A stretch of DNA of 64,000 nt. Source: Mesorhabditis belari (Eukaryota > Nematoda > Chromadorea > Rhabditida > Rhabditidae). Below, piece by piece: positions 31,801 through 41,661 of the stretch. The notes under the pieces were generated by a model. The model had not been told where the DNA came from, made no database searches, and saw only the letters and a program-made list of their open reading frames with translations. A program made the position numbers and the translations under genes. Each line of letters starts with the position of its first letter. Position 1 is the first letter of the stretch. The stretch spans positions 1,810,501 through 1,874,500 of the forward strand of contig CAUEEP010000932.1 in the NCBI GenBank assembly GCA_958450365.1, given 5' to 3'.

Positions 31801-32200
31801 CCGCAACAAAAAGTAGTCAGACTAGAAAGCTAAGCTTTTCAGATTGTAGCCTGACATCCAGCTTGGCCAAAAAGGCATTTAGTTTTGTAAAGTTTTCAAC
31901 CAGATTTTCAGATTTTAAGCGGAGAAGGAACGGTTCAGAAATCGAAATTCTTAAATTAGTCAGACCTGGAAACTAAGGTTTTCATATTGTAGCCTGACAT
32001 CCAGCTTGGCCAAAAAAGGCATTTAGTTTTGTCAATTCTCCAACCAGATTTTCAGATTTTAAGCCGACAAGTGACGGTTCAGAAATTTAATTTTTTAAAT
32101 TAGTTAGACTAGGAAACTAAGCTTTTCAGATTGTAGCCTGACATCCAGCTTGGCCAAAAAGGCATTTAGTTTTGTAAAGTTTTCAACCAGATTTTCAGTT
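31801..32200. repeat. Three tandem units, GACATCCAGCTTGGCC family
   Basis: Boxes near 31851, 31995 and 32139 (spacing about 144 bp). Followed at 32214 by the second copy of the ATGGCTTTCT relic exon. Confidence 0.85.
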
Positions 32201-32213
32201 TTTCTACTGATTC

Positions 32214-32350
32214 AATGGCTTTCTATAAATTGGTCTTATTGTTAGAGCTAGCGTCGTGTTTCTCATTGTCAGTGATGTTCAAAACCTTTTCAGCTCAACG
32301 AAACTGGTGCTTGCATTTTCTTGAAGCGGTAAAACGGTAAAACTTCGATG
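32214..32350 (+). pseudogene. Relic of a signal-peptide-like exon, copy 2
   Basis: ATGGCTTTCTATAAATTGGT parallels 28032-28165 base for base with small indels. The frame is lost after about 15 codons relative to copy 1 and stops early. No gene follows. Confidence 0.35.
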
Positions 32351-32589
32351 GTGCTCAAATTTGTTCAATGATTTCTTTAAAAAATCTTGTAGTTTGTAGC
32401 TTTGTTTTTTTAGCTTTTTGCTTTTCGACTTTCAACTTATTTACGGGTATTTATAAAGCTTATCCATTTATAAATCTTCATTAAATGAAATAAATGGCTT
32501 TGAAATAAATTATTAATACTTTACTTGTTCAAAAAACAAACAAACCAAAAAAACACAATTTACCGGGTCTACCTCGTGTTTTTCTTCAT

Positions 32590-33390
32590 TTTTATTGGGT
32601 GAAATCGAAATCCAAGCCCGAATCCAGTAATCCTGGATGTCACACTTGAATTCTAGATCTTTAAATCTAGAAATAGATATCTTTAGACCTTTTTCCCTGT
32701 TCTCAGCAATTCTGACTCATTGGTTGAATGAAATCGGAATCCAAACCCGAATACAATAATCCTGGATGTCACACTCGAATTCTAGATCTTTAGATCTAGA
32801 TTCACGTCAAATCTACATTTTTTTCCTGTTCTCAGCAATTCTGACTCATTGGTTGAGCGAAATCAAAATCCAAGCCCGAATACAGTAATCCTGGATGTCA
32901 CACTCGAATTCTAGCTACTTAAAGCTTAATTATCTAAACCTTTTCCAATGGCGCAGTGGGTAGTGCGCTGGCTGCGAGGCGAGCGGGTCCGGGCACCCCC
33001 GCGGGTTCGACTCCCCGAGCTGCCAGAAAAACTTGCATTTTGATTCTAGATTCAGGAAAGCTTCATAATCTAAAGTGACATCCAGGAAAGCCAAAAAATG
33101 TTATTTGAAGTTTTTTGGCTCAAAAGTACACGACAAGGAAGCTCAATCTTTTCTTCTCGGTATTTCTTCATTTTGATTGAGTGAAATCGAAATCCAAGCC
33201 CGAATACAGTAATCCTGGATGTCACACTCGGATTCTAGCTACTTAAAGCTTAATTATCTAAACCTTTTCCAATGGCGCAGTGGGTAGTGCGCTTGGCTGC
33301 GAGGCAAGCGGGTCCGGTCACCCCCGCGGGTTCGACTCCCCAAGCTGCCTCAAAAATTTTGCATTTCGATTCAAGACTCAGGAAAAAGCT
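32590..33390 (+). repeat. tRNA-Arg-like SINE cluster, fourth
   Basis: Cores at 32944-33026 (one base of the D-arm region missing) and 33268-33350, both starting TCCAATGGCGCAGTGGGTAG. Boxes CCTGGATGTCACACT near 32632, 32761, 32890 and 33213, and GTGACATCCAGG near 33078. Confidence 0.75.
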
Positions 33391-33634
33391 TCATCTTTAT
33401 AAGTCTAGACTGTTTGGATTACTGTATTCAATCCAGAATAGGATATTCAGTCTAGAATAGCTAGATTACGGTAGTTAGTCTAGATTATACCATTTTTATC
33501 ATTTCGTTTCGTTATAAAAAGCATCGCTCCGGTTACAATCCACAATTGAATCCTCCCGTTTCCAGAGCGCTCGGGTGTCAAAGCTTTGACTCAAAAGCCA
33601 AGCAAGCAAAAGCCGAAGCATACAAGTCCAATTT

Positions 33635-33950
33635 CAATATTCTTGGTGTCATTAGATGCGCCAAGTCTTTCTCTGTCGATTGGTATAAAAGCTATTTCAA
33701 TTGGACAGCCGAGCACCAAGAAATTTGAGCTCAAAGTTGGATTACCAATGGGAAAAGGCGGCATTTTGGATGGAGTGGTTTACGGTAGCAAGGGTACTGT
33801 GCTACAAGACAGTGAAAATACAAGGTGGTGCAGTAAGATTGCGTATTATTTCTTTGATCTGGATATCACGACGTCTATTTAGCCTTTTACTTTCTCAACT
33901 GACTCAACACAAAGAAATTTGAGTTCAAAGTTGGATTGCCAATCGTAAAA
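33635..33950. repeat. Foldback repeat of the CCATTGGCAATC family, rearranged
   Basis: Core ATTAGATGCGCCAAGTCTTT at 33651 and an arm with CAGCCGAGCACCAAGAAATT at 33706. A unit of the 26.4-kb satellite is inserted at about 33780-33900, and a second arm follows at 33905-33945. Confidence 0.6.
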
Positions 33951-33969
33951 GGGGCGGAGCGCGTATAAG

Positions 33970-34735
33970 AGGTCCTTGCCTGAGATCTGGAGGGCTGGGA
34001 GGAGATCTGGAGAGCTGGGATGAGATCTGGAGAGCTGGGAGGGGATCTGGAGAGCTGGGAGGGGATCTGGAGAGCTGGGAGGGGATCTGGAGAGCTGGGA
34101 GGGGATCTGGAGAGCTGGGATGAGATCTGGAGAGCTGGGAGGGGATCTGGAGAGCTGGAGGGATCTGGAGAGCTGGAGGGATCTGGAGAGCTGGGAGGGA
34201 CTGGGAGCTGGGGGGGACTGGAGAGCTGGAGGGGATCTGGAGGCTGGAGGGGACTGGGGCTGGGAGGGGCGAGGCTGGAGGGGACTGGAGGCTGGGAGGG
34301 GACTGGAGGCTGGGAGGGACGAGGCGGAGGGGCCGAGGTGGGGGATCTGGGGTGGAGGGGACGGAGGCTGGGATGGACTGGAGGCTGGGAGGGACTGAGG
34401 GGCTGGAGGCTGGGAGGGGACTGGAGGCTGGGAGGGACTGGGGCTGGGAGGGGACTGGGAGCTGGGAGGGGCTGGAGAGCTGGGAGGGGATCTGGAGAGC
34501 TGGGAGGGGATCTGGAGAGCTGGGAGGGGATCTGGAGAGCTGGGAGGGGATCCGGAGAGCTGGGAGGGGATCTGGAGAGCTGGGATGAGATCTGGAGAGC
34601 TAGGAGGAGATCCGGAGCGCAGGGATTACCTCCGGATCGCTGGGAGGAGATCTGGAGAGCTGGGGAGGAGCTCCGGCAAGCTGGGAGGAGATCCAGATCG
34701 CTGGGATTAGCTCCGGAGCGCTGGGATGAGAGGAT
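33970..34735. repeat. GC-rich minisatellite of about 20 bp
   Basis: GAGCTGGGAGGGGATCTGGA units, regular at both ends and degenerate in the middle (34200-34460). Long open frames on both strands over the same bases are repeat artefacts. Confidence 0.95.
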
Positions 34736-35714
34736 GGCAATAAAATCTAATTTCACGGATACACAACATAACATAAGATTGAATTCTTCTCAAACCTTAT
34801 GGCCTTAAAGATTCGCGTGACACTACGTGAGGTTTAAGTGCTCCGGTTTCTATAAAAATTGGTAACTTTTAAGCGAAAAGAGGTGAAAGGGGTGAAAAAA
34901 GGAAATGAAGAAGTGAAAGGGGTGAAAACGTGAACAAACGATATTTCTACGGTGTCAATGGGTCTTGTTGAAGAGACACAGTACTTCAGGGGTCCTTCAG
35001 CTCTTCAGTTCTTTGGTTCTTCAGCTCTTTAGTCCTTCAACTCTTCAGCCTTCAGTCCCTCAGCCTTCAGTCCTTCAGCTCTTCAGCTCTTCAGCCTTCA
35101 GTCCCTCAGCCTTCAGTCCTTCAGTCCCTAGGCCCTTCAAGAGATGGCCCACCTCCTTTCACTACCCGTCATAGTGAAAGTGATGTCTGAATACTTGTGG
35201 GTGGCGTCTCAAAAGTGACTCCACTACTCCAGTACTCCAGTAGCTCTTGTACCAGCCGGTCTCATCCCATTCTCCACTAGCTCTTCAAAACTCTTCACTT
35301 ATTACTGAGATTCTGTCCTATAGCTTGTCACTTTTCTCATTCACTCACAAAACTTTGCCACTTTCCGCAAGAATTCCTAGAATTGCTAACCCAAGAATTG
35401 CTAACCCTTCAGCGAATTGTGAGCTTTGTTTTAAACTCTAGAATTGTTGAATGCTTTGTAAAGGATAGAATAGATGATTAGAAGAGTTGAAAGGCTCAAA
35501 AGAAGGCTTGAACTAAAGGCTTTTAGTCTGTTCATTTGAGGCATTGATAAAGATCGTTATAAATCCCTTGGTCATAAAGATCCCTTGGTCAAAGGCGTAG
35601 CTAGAAATAGGAACCGATATCAGCAACGATATCAGCAACCGGACGAATATTAAAGCCTCAGGCTCTTCATTCTGTCTTCAATCAACAATGTAAGAGGATT
35701 AAACGCGCGGATGA
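34736..35714. repeat. Gene-free stretch with a short CTTCAGTCC array
   Basis: 34990-35130 holds about fifteen copies of CTTCAG(T/C)CCCT-like units. Elsewhere GGGGTGAAA repeats (34880-34930) and no recognisable exon. Confidence 0.6.
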
Positions 35715-36455
35715 GCTAGAAATGTTATGTGACTTCCAGATCAGCCAAATTTGAAAGAGTTTAAAGCTTTTCTTTTCTAGAAACTCTTATTTCAATCCGA
35801 ACAATTTTCAAAAATTTTTTTTTTTTAAACCGAAATCTTCAAAATCTGCTTTTCTAGAAATGTTATGTGACTTCCAGATCAGCCAAATTTAAGAGATTTT
35901 TAAGCTTTTCTTTTCTAGAAACTCTTATTTCAATCCGAACACTTTTCAGCAAAATTTTTTTTGAAAAAACCGAAATCTTCAAAATCTGCCTTTCTAGAAA
36001 TGTTATGTGACTTCCAGATCGGCTAAATTTAAGAGATTTTCAAGCTTTTCTTTTCTAGAAATTCTTATTTCAATCAGAACACTTTTCAAAAAAAATTTTT
36101 TTTTTAAAACTGAAATCTTTAAAATCTTCTTTTCTAGAAATGTTATGTGACTTCCAGATCGGCTAGATTTGAAAGATTTTCAAACTTTTCTTTTCTAGAA
36201 ATTCTTATTTCAATCCGAACACTTTTCAGCAAAATTTTTTTTGAAAAAACCGAAATCTCCAAAATCTGCCTTTCTAGAAATGTTATGTGACTTCCAGATC
36301 GGCTAGATTTAAAAGATTTTCAAACTTTTCTTTTCTAGAAAATTTTATTTTTTTGCTGAAAAGTGTTCGGATTGAAATAAGAGTTTCTAGAAAAGAAAAG
36401 CTTGAAAATCTCTTAAATTTAGCCGATCTGGAAGTCACATAACATTTCTAGAAAA
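35715..36455. repeat. Satellite of 140 bp with GTGACTTCCAGATC box, five direct units and one inverted
   Basis: Boxes TGTGACTTCCAGATC at 35728, 35866, 36006, 36146 and 36286 (spacings 138, 140, 140, 140). The last unit is inverted near 36425. Each has TTTTCTTTTCTAGAAA and TTATTTCAATC(C/A)GAA. Inverted relatives lie at 37800-38190. Confidence 0.9.
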
Positions 36456-36934
36456 GCAGATTTTCGAAAAAATTACTTTTATTTTTGGCTATACTAATGA
36501 TTCTTTTAAAATACAAATTTGTTTCTTTTTAATTCCTCAAATCTCTCCCATCCATTTAGTGTGCCAGGTGGCGAGCGTTTCCAAAGAGAACGAGCAAAGA
36601 GAACGCAGAGCTTTTATCCAAGTTTAAAAGAATTTCGAATTCACCAATCACCAACACAAAGCAATCCCAAAGCAAATAGAAATTCCCATTTGGTGGATTC
36701 GATGAGTTTTCTCTCGTTTTCCCCTACGAACAATTGCTCATTCTTGAGCAAAAAAATGAAAAAAACTGAAAAAACTGAGTAATCCAAAACGTGTTTTATT
36801 CGAAAAATTTTATGAAATCACAAATTTTTCTTTTTTTTTCTTTTCAGAAATTGTCATTGTCATTTTTTAAAAAAATTCATAAGCTTATTTAATAGTTTTT
36901 TTTTATAAACGCTTACCTCTAGAGTTTTATTTAG
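36456..36934. other. No confident gene; one possible exon
   Basis: After CATCCATTTAG at 36559 an 87-codon frame runs to a TGA near 36780. It is basic and Ser-rich with no domain or partner exon. I would not call it a gene. Confidence 0.25.
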
Positions 36935-37330
36935 CTAGACTGGCTAACGGGCTTCATTTGGCTAGCCTGGCTAACGGGCTTCATTTAGCTAGATTGGCTA
37001 ACGGGCTTCATTTAGATAGATTGGCTTACAGGCTCGATTTAGATAGACTGGCTTACGGGCTCGATTTAACTAGCCTGGCTTACGGGCTTCATTTAGACAG
37101 ACTGGCTTACAGGCTCGATTTAGCTAGACTGACTTACGGGCTCGATTTAGCTAGCCTGATTTACGGGCTTGATTTAACTAGATTGGCTTACAGGCTCGAT
37201 TTAGCTAGCCTGATCTACGGGCTCCATTTAGCTAGATTGGCTTACAGGCTCGATTTAGATAGGCTGGCTTACGGGCTTCATTTAGCTAGCCTGATCTACA
37301 GGCTCGATTTAGCTAGCCGGACCTACAGGC
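36935..37330. repeat. 27-bp minisatellite
   Basis: About fourteen units of GGCTTACGGGCTCGATTTAG plus CTAGCCT, degenerate. The 27-base length keeps one frame (LAYGLDLAR repeats) open. Confidence 0.95.
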
Positions 37331-37575
37331 TCGATTTAGCTAGCCTGGCTTAGCCTGGCTTGGCCTGGCTTGGCCTGGCTTAGCCTGGCTTGGCCTGGCT
37401 TAGTCTGGCTTGGCCTGGCTTAGCCTGGCTTGGCCTGGCTTAGTCTGGCTTGGCCTGGCTTAGCCTGGCTTGGCCTGGCTTAGTCTGGCTTAGTCTGGCT
37501 TAGTCTGGCTTAGCCTGGCTTAGTCTGGCTTGGCCTGGCTTAGCCTGGCTTGGCCTGGCTTACCCGCCTTACCCG
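37331..37575. repeat. 10-bp minisatellite
   Basis: About 23 units of TTAGCCTGGC and TTGGCCTGGC, mostly alternating, continuing from the 27-bp array. Confidence 0.95.
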
Positions 37576-37650
37576 CCTTACCCGGATGACCCGGCTTACC
37601 CGGAGTACAGCTGGACGTACAGATTTGAGTCCAATCGGTTTTTGCGATTT

Positions 37651-37729
37651 TAGAAGAGGATTTGAACCCGAGCAAAAGGATCTAGCTCGCTTTGTATACA
37701 TATAAGCCACTAGACCACCAGCTCATCTC
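37651..37729 (-). repeat. tRNA-like sequence
   Basis: On the minus strand, TGGTGGTCTAGTGGCTTA (A-box-like) and GGGTTCAAATCCTC (B-box-like) are about 45 bases apart, tRNA-like spacing. The acceptor ends do not pair, so a functional tRNA gene is unlikely. Confidence 0.35.
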
Positions 37730-37799
37730 ATCTAACGCCGCCCCCGGAAAAGCCTTTTAAGCGAGCTGAGCTTCGATGCCGAATTTCTTGCAGCTGATT

Positions 37800-38190
37800 T
37801 TTACAGAAAAGTGTTCTGATTGAAATCAGAATTTCTAGAAATGAAAAGCTTGAAAATCTCTTAAATCTAGCCGATCTGGAGGTCACATAACACTTCTAGA
37901 AAGGCAGATTTCGGTTTTCTAAACAAAAATTGCCTAAGAGAGTTCTCATCAAAAATCATATTTTCTAGAAATGAAAAGCTTTAAACTCTTTTCAATCTAG
38001 CCGATCTGGAGGTCACATAACATTTCTAGAAAAGCAGATTTCGGTTTTCTAAAAAAAATTCTTACCACCTGTCCTTAAGAGTTCTCTTTAAAATAAAATT
38101 TTCTAGAAAAGAAAAGCCTTAAACTCTTTTCAATTTAGCCGATCTGGGAGTCACATAACATTTCTAGAAAGACAGATCTTCTAAAAAATT
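37800..38190. repeat. Inverted units of the GTGACTTCCAGATC satellite
   Basis: GATCTGGAGGTCACATAACA near 37875 and 38013, and GATCTGGGAGTCACATAACA near 38144, each with TTTCTAGAAA. Same family as 35715-36455 in opposite orientation. Confidence 0.85.
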
Positions 38191-38394
38191 ACTTTTATTT
38201 TTGGCCGTACAAATGACGATTATTATTTTATGATTTTTGTGATTTTTGATCAGCTTGGCCAATTCTATAATTTCTCTTGGAGGGTCTAGCGATTAGCGGT
38301 GTCGGTGTCGATCGGCAGTGTCGATCAGCGGTGTTTCCCTTGTCAGATCACAGCAAAACAAAGTTCAAGTCAGAGTCCAGGTTTTGGTTGACTT

Positions 38395-38875
38395 CTAGCT
38401 AGGCCAGCTAGGCCAGCTAGGCCAGCTAGGCCAGCTAGGCCAGCTAGGCCAGCTAGGCCAGCTAGGCCAGCTAGGCCAGCTAGGCCAGCTAGGCCAGCTA
38501 GGCCAGCTAGGCCAGCTAGGCCAGCTAGGCCAGCAGGCCAGCGGCCAGCAGGCCAGCTAGGCCGCGGCCAGCGGCAGGGGCCAGCAGGCCAGCAGGCCGC
38601 GGCCGCTAGGCCGCGGGCCGCAGGCCAGCGGGCCAGCGGCCAGCTAGGCCAGCAGGCCAGCTGGCCGCGGCCAGCAGGCCAGCGGCCAGCTAGGCCAGCA
38701 GGCCAGCGGCCAGCAGGCCGCGGCCAGGGCCAGCTAGGCCAGCAGGCGCCAGGGCCACTAGACCAGCTAGGCCACTAGACCAGCTAGGCCACTAGACCAG
38801 CTAGGCCACTAGACCAGCTAGGCCACTAGACCAGCTAGGCCACTAGACCAGCTAGGCCACTAGACCAGCTAGACA
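38395..38875. repeat. 9-bp minisatellite TAGGCCAGC and 17-bp derivative
   Basis: A regular CTAGGCCAG array at 38398-38530, then a scrambled GC-rich part (38530-38755), then a 17-18-bp unit (CACTAGACCAGCTAGGC) to 38870. Confidence 0.95.
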
Positions 38876-39104
38876 TTGATGCTTTTCGAGAAATCTCCCT
38901 ATAAATCTCCCTATTCAATTTCTAAAGCTGTCAAAATATTTCTTTTTACGATTGTCGCCTCCTCACAAAAAACCATTGTTGTCGATGTGAAAAGAGAGCT
39001 TTCTTTAGCCAAAAACGAATCGCTTTTTCGTGTTTTCTTAAGTCTGACTAAGGCTAGGAGATCTTTTTTTCGGAATATTGATTCTAGTATTATATTATTA
39101 TGAG

Positions 39105-39195
39105 TTACTTATCCCGTACTTCCCGTACTTCCCGTACTTCCCGTACTTCCCGTACTTCCCGTACTTCCCGTACTTCCCGTACTTCCCGTACTTAT
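39105..39195. repeat. 9-bp minisatellite ACTTCCCGT
   Basis: About ten perfect copies. Confidence 0.95.
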
Positions 39196-39289
39196 CTTTT
39201 CCCTCAGCTACCGTATCCCTTTCTAAATGCAGACTGTTACAGTATCCAGTCGCTAAGCGTTTTTACCGTATCCAACATGTCTCGCGGTC

Positions 39290-39590
39290 CTTCCACATTT
39301 ATAAATATGGAAGAGATTTTTTGGAAATGCTTTTTGGGAGTGGCTGAGCAGAGATTTTCGATGTCAGAGATGAGAGATCTTTGAGAATGGCGACGAAAAC
39401 TGGAGGAGCACAGTTCATCTTCTAGGTTCCTTCAACGATTTGCCTTCCTGTTGAGTTCCGTAGCGGCGTCGGTTTACATCGTTGAAGGAACCTAGAAGAT
39501 GAACTGTGCTCCTCCAGTTTTCGTCGCCATTCTCAAAGCTCTCTGATCTCTGACATCAAAAAACTCTTCCATATTTGTAAATGTGAAATG
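39290..39590. repeat. Long palindrome
   Basis: Arms at about 39296-39450 and 39478-39590 pair closely; TGGCGACGAAAACTGGAGGA and GTTCATCTTCTAGGTTCCTT are both mirrored. The loop is about 30 bases. A diverged piece of the same unit (AGCACAGTTCATCTTCTAGA) reappears near 39940. Confidence 0.75.
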
Positions 39591-39639
39591 TGGAGTCACA
39601 TCCTATCAAGATGTTGTGTGGGGACGGTTGGAGCTAGAT

Positions 39640-39850
39640 CTCATTTGGATTGGGACGCTAGATGTGATTCTGATTCGGAAGCTAGATCTCGTTCCGATTC
39701 GGAAGCTAGCCCTCATTCCGATTCAGAAGCTAGCCCTCATTCAGATTCAGAAGCTAGCCCTCATTCAGATTCAGAAGCTAGCCCTCATTCCGATTCAGAA
39801 GCTAGCCCTCATTCCGATTCAGAAGCTAGCCCTCATTCAGATCTCATTCG
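39640..39850. repeat. 24-bp minisatellite
   Basis: About nine units of AGCTAGCCCTCATTCAGATT plus CAGA. A multiple of three in length, so two forward frames stay open (EASPHSDS and LALIPIQK). Confidence 0.95.
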
Positions 39851-40299
39851 GATCCAGACGACATTCGTCACCTCTTAGATCACTTGGTTCAGCACTTGGA
39901 TCAATCCAAGATGAATCCATTGTTGACAAAGACTGGACGAGCACAGTTCATCTTCTAGATTCCAAATTGTTCGGTGAATTGTTCATGTGTTCGGTGATTG
40001 TTCGATGAATTGTGTGGTGGCGACGGTTTACAGCTTTGAATGAGCGCTACATCCTCTGTTGTGTGTGGACGATGGACAGGATCGATGAAGCTTGTTGTAT
40101 GGTGTGACTCAATTGAACTGATAGTGGGGATGGGAAGGGATACAAGCGATACTTCGATGAAGCCATCAATCAGAAATGATCGGGTTTCCAGGCGGAATGT
40201 ATTTCTCGATAGTTCGAAGTAGGAGCTGCTTGAAATTAAGAGCTTTGAAATTAAGAGCTTTGAATCTAACAGCTTTGAGTTTAACAGCTTTGGAATTAA

Positions 40300-40860
40300 C
40301 AGGAATTAACCAATTTTAACCAATTTTAACCAATTTTAACCAATTTTAACCAATTTTAACCAATTTTAATCAATTTTAACCAATTTTAACCAATTTTAAC
40401 CAATTTTAACCAATTTTAACCAATTTTAACCAATTTTAACCAATTTTAACCAATTTTAACCAATTTTAACCAATTTTAACCAATTTTAACCAATTTTAAT
40501 CAATTTTAACCAATTTTAACCAATTTTAACCAATTTTAACCAATTTTAACCAATTTTAACCAATTTTAACCAATTTTAACCAATTTTAACCAATTTTAAC
40601 CAATTTTAACCAATTTCAACCAATTTTAACCAATTTTAACCAATTTTAACCAATTTTAACCAATTTTAACCAATTTTAACCAATTTTAACCAATTTTAAT
40701 CAATTTTAACCAATTTTAATCAATTTTAACCAATTTTAACCAATTTTAACCAATTTTAATCAATTTTAACCAATTTTAACCAATTTTAACCAATTTTAAC
40801 CAATTTTAACCAATTTTAATCAATTTTAATCAATTTTAACCAATTTTAATCAATTTTAGT
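40300..40860. repeat. Highly uniform 10-bp minisatellite CAATTTTAAC
   Basis: About 56 copies of CAATTTTAAC; the only common variant is CAATTTTAAT (one CAATTTCAAC). Such uniformity implies recent expansion. Confidence 0.97.
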
Positions 40861-41192
40861 CCATTCACATTTTCCTAGATAACACAAAAGTATTATTCAA
40901 TAAGTTTTGAGTCACTTATCGTCAATGATCATCTCAAAATCATCCCACAACCCTTTCGAAAAGCACGCGCACCTTTGTCAAAACAAAAAAAAGCGAAAAG
41001 AAATCTTTTTCGTAAACAAATTTCATCGCGGATTGCCTAGGTTGCACTTTTGCGCTTTTTTTGTTTTTGTTTTCCGAATTTCCAGAGAAACAACAGAACA
41101 ATTTGAGCGTTTTTCAAGGCCAATCCAGCCTCCAATCCAATTCATTCCATCTCCTTTTTAAAAGAAATCAAAAATCTAAAAAGTTTGTTACT

Positions 41193-41270
41193 GGCGGGAG
41201 TCGAACCCGGGGGGGAGGGGGGGTCGCTTGGTCTCGAAAAACCACCCTCTAACCGACTGCGCTATGGTGC
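41193..41270 (-). repeat. tRNA-like sequence with a G-rich insert
   Basis: On the minus strand CATAGCGCAGTCGGTTAGAG (A box) and GGGTTCGACTCCCGC (B box) are both present. A C-rich run of about 17 bases (on this strand) fills the variable region and the acceptor arms do not pair. Probably a tRNA-derived pseudogene. Confidence 0.4.
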
Positions 41271-41661
41271 AAAAAGCTTTAAATGCAAATTTTTTGTGAT
41301 TTTTTCAGCTAAAATTCTTCTGTGACTTCCAGCATTTAGCCTAATGAAAGGCATTTTTTAAAATCTCAAACAATAAGCGAGAAATCGAGGTGAACTCGTT
41401 TTGGCGGTGTTTTTCGATTTCTAGCTTGTTCATTTGATGCTTTCAATTGAAAAACTTGTTTATTTCTTTTCGAAAATCATGTTATTGTTGGAAAAAAGCG
41501 AAAATTTCGCTTTTGAAAACAAGAAAAATGATTTTCAAGGTCAAAAATTGAGGAAAAAAGTTGATTTTTCGAGTTTTTCAAGAAAAAACGTTTTTTTTGA
41601 TCGTTTTCTATAAAGATTTTTGAATAAATTATCAATAAATCTTCAAATTTCAGCTTTAAAA

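Noticed and set aside
33887..34808. Long open frames on both strands (262 and 295 codons)
   Set aside because: Both cover the same GC-rich minisatellite; the unit lacks stops on both strands.
35715..36455. Regular repeats as a CRISPR array
   Set aside because: Conserved repeats are whole 140-bp units with similar interiors, the genes here have introns, and there are no cas genes; this is eukaryotic satellite DNA.
36519..36782. 87-codon frame after an acceptor-like CATTTAG
   Set aside because: No partner exon, domain or donor; composition is basic and Ser-rich like chance frames here.
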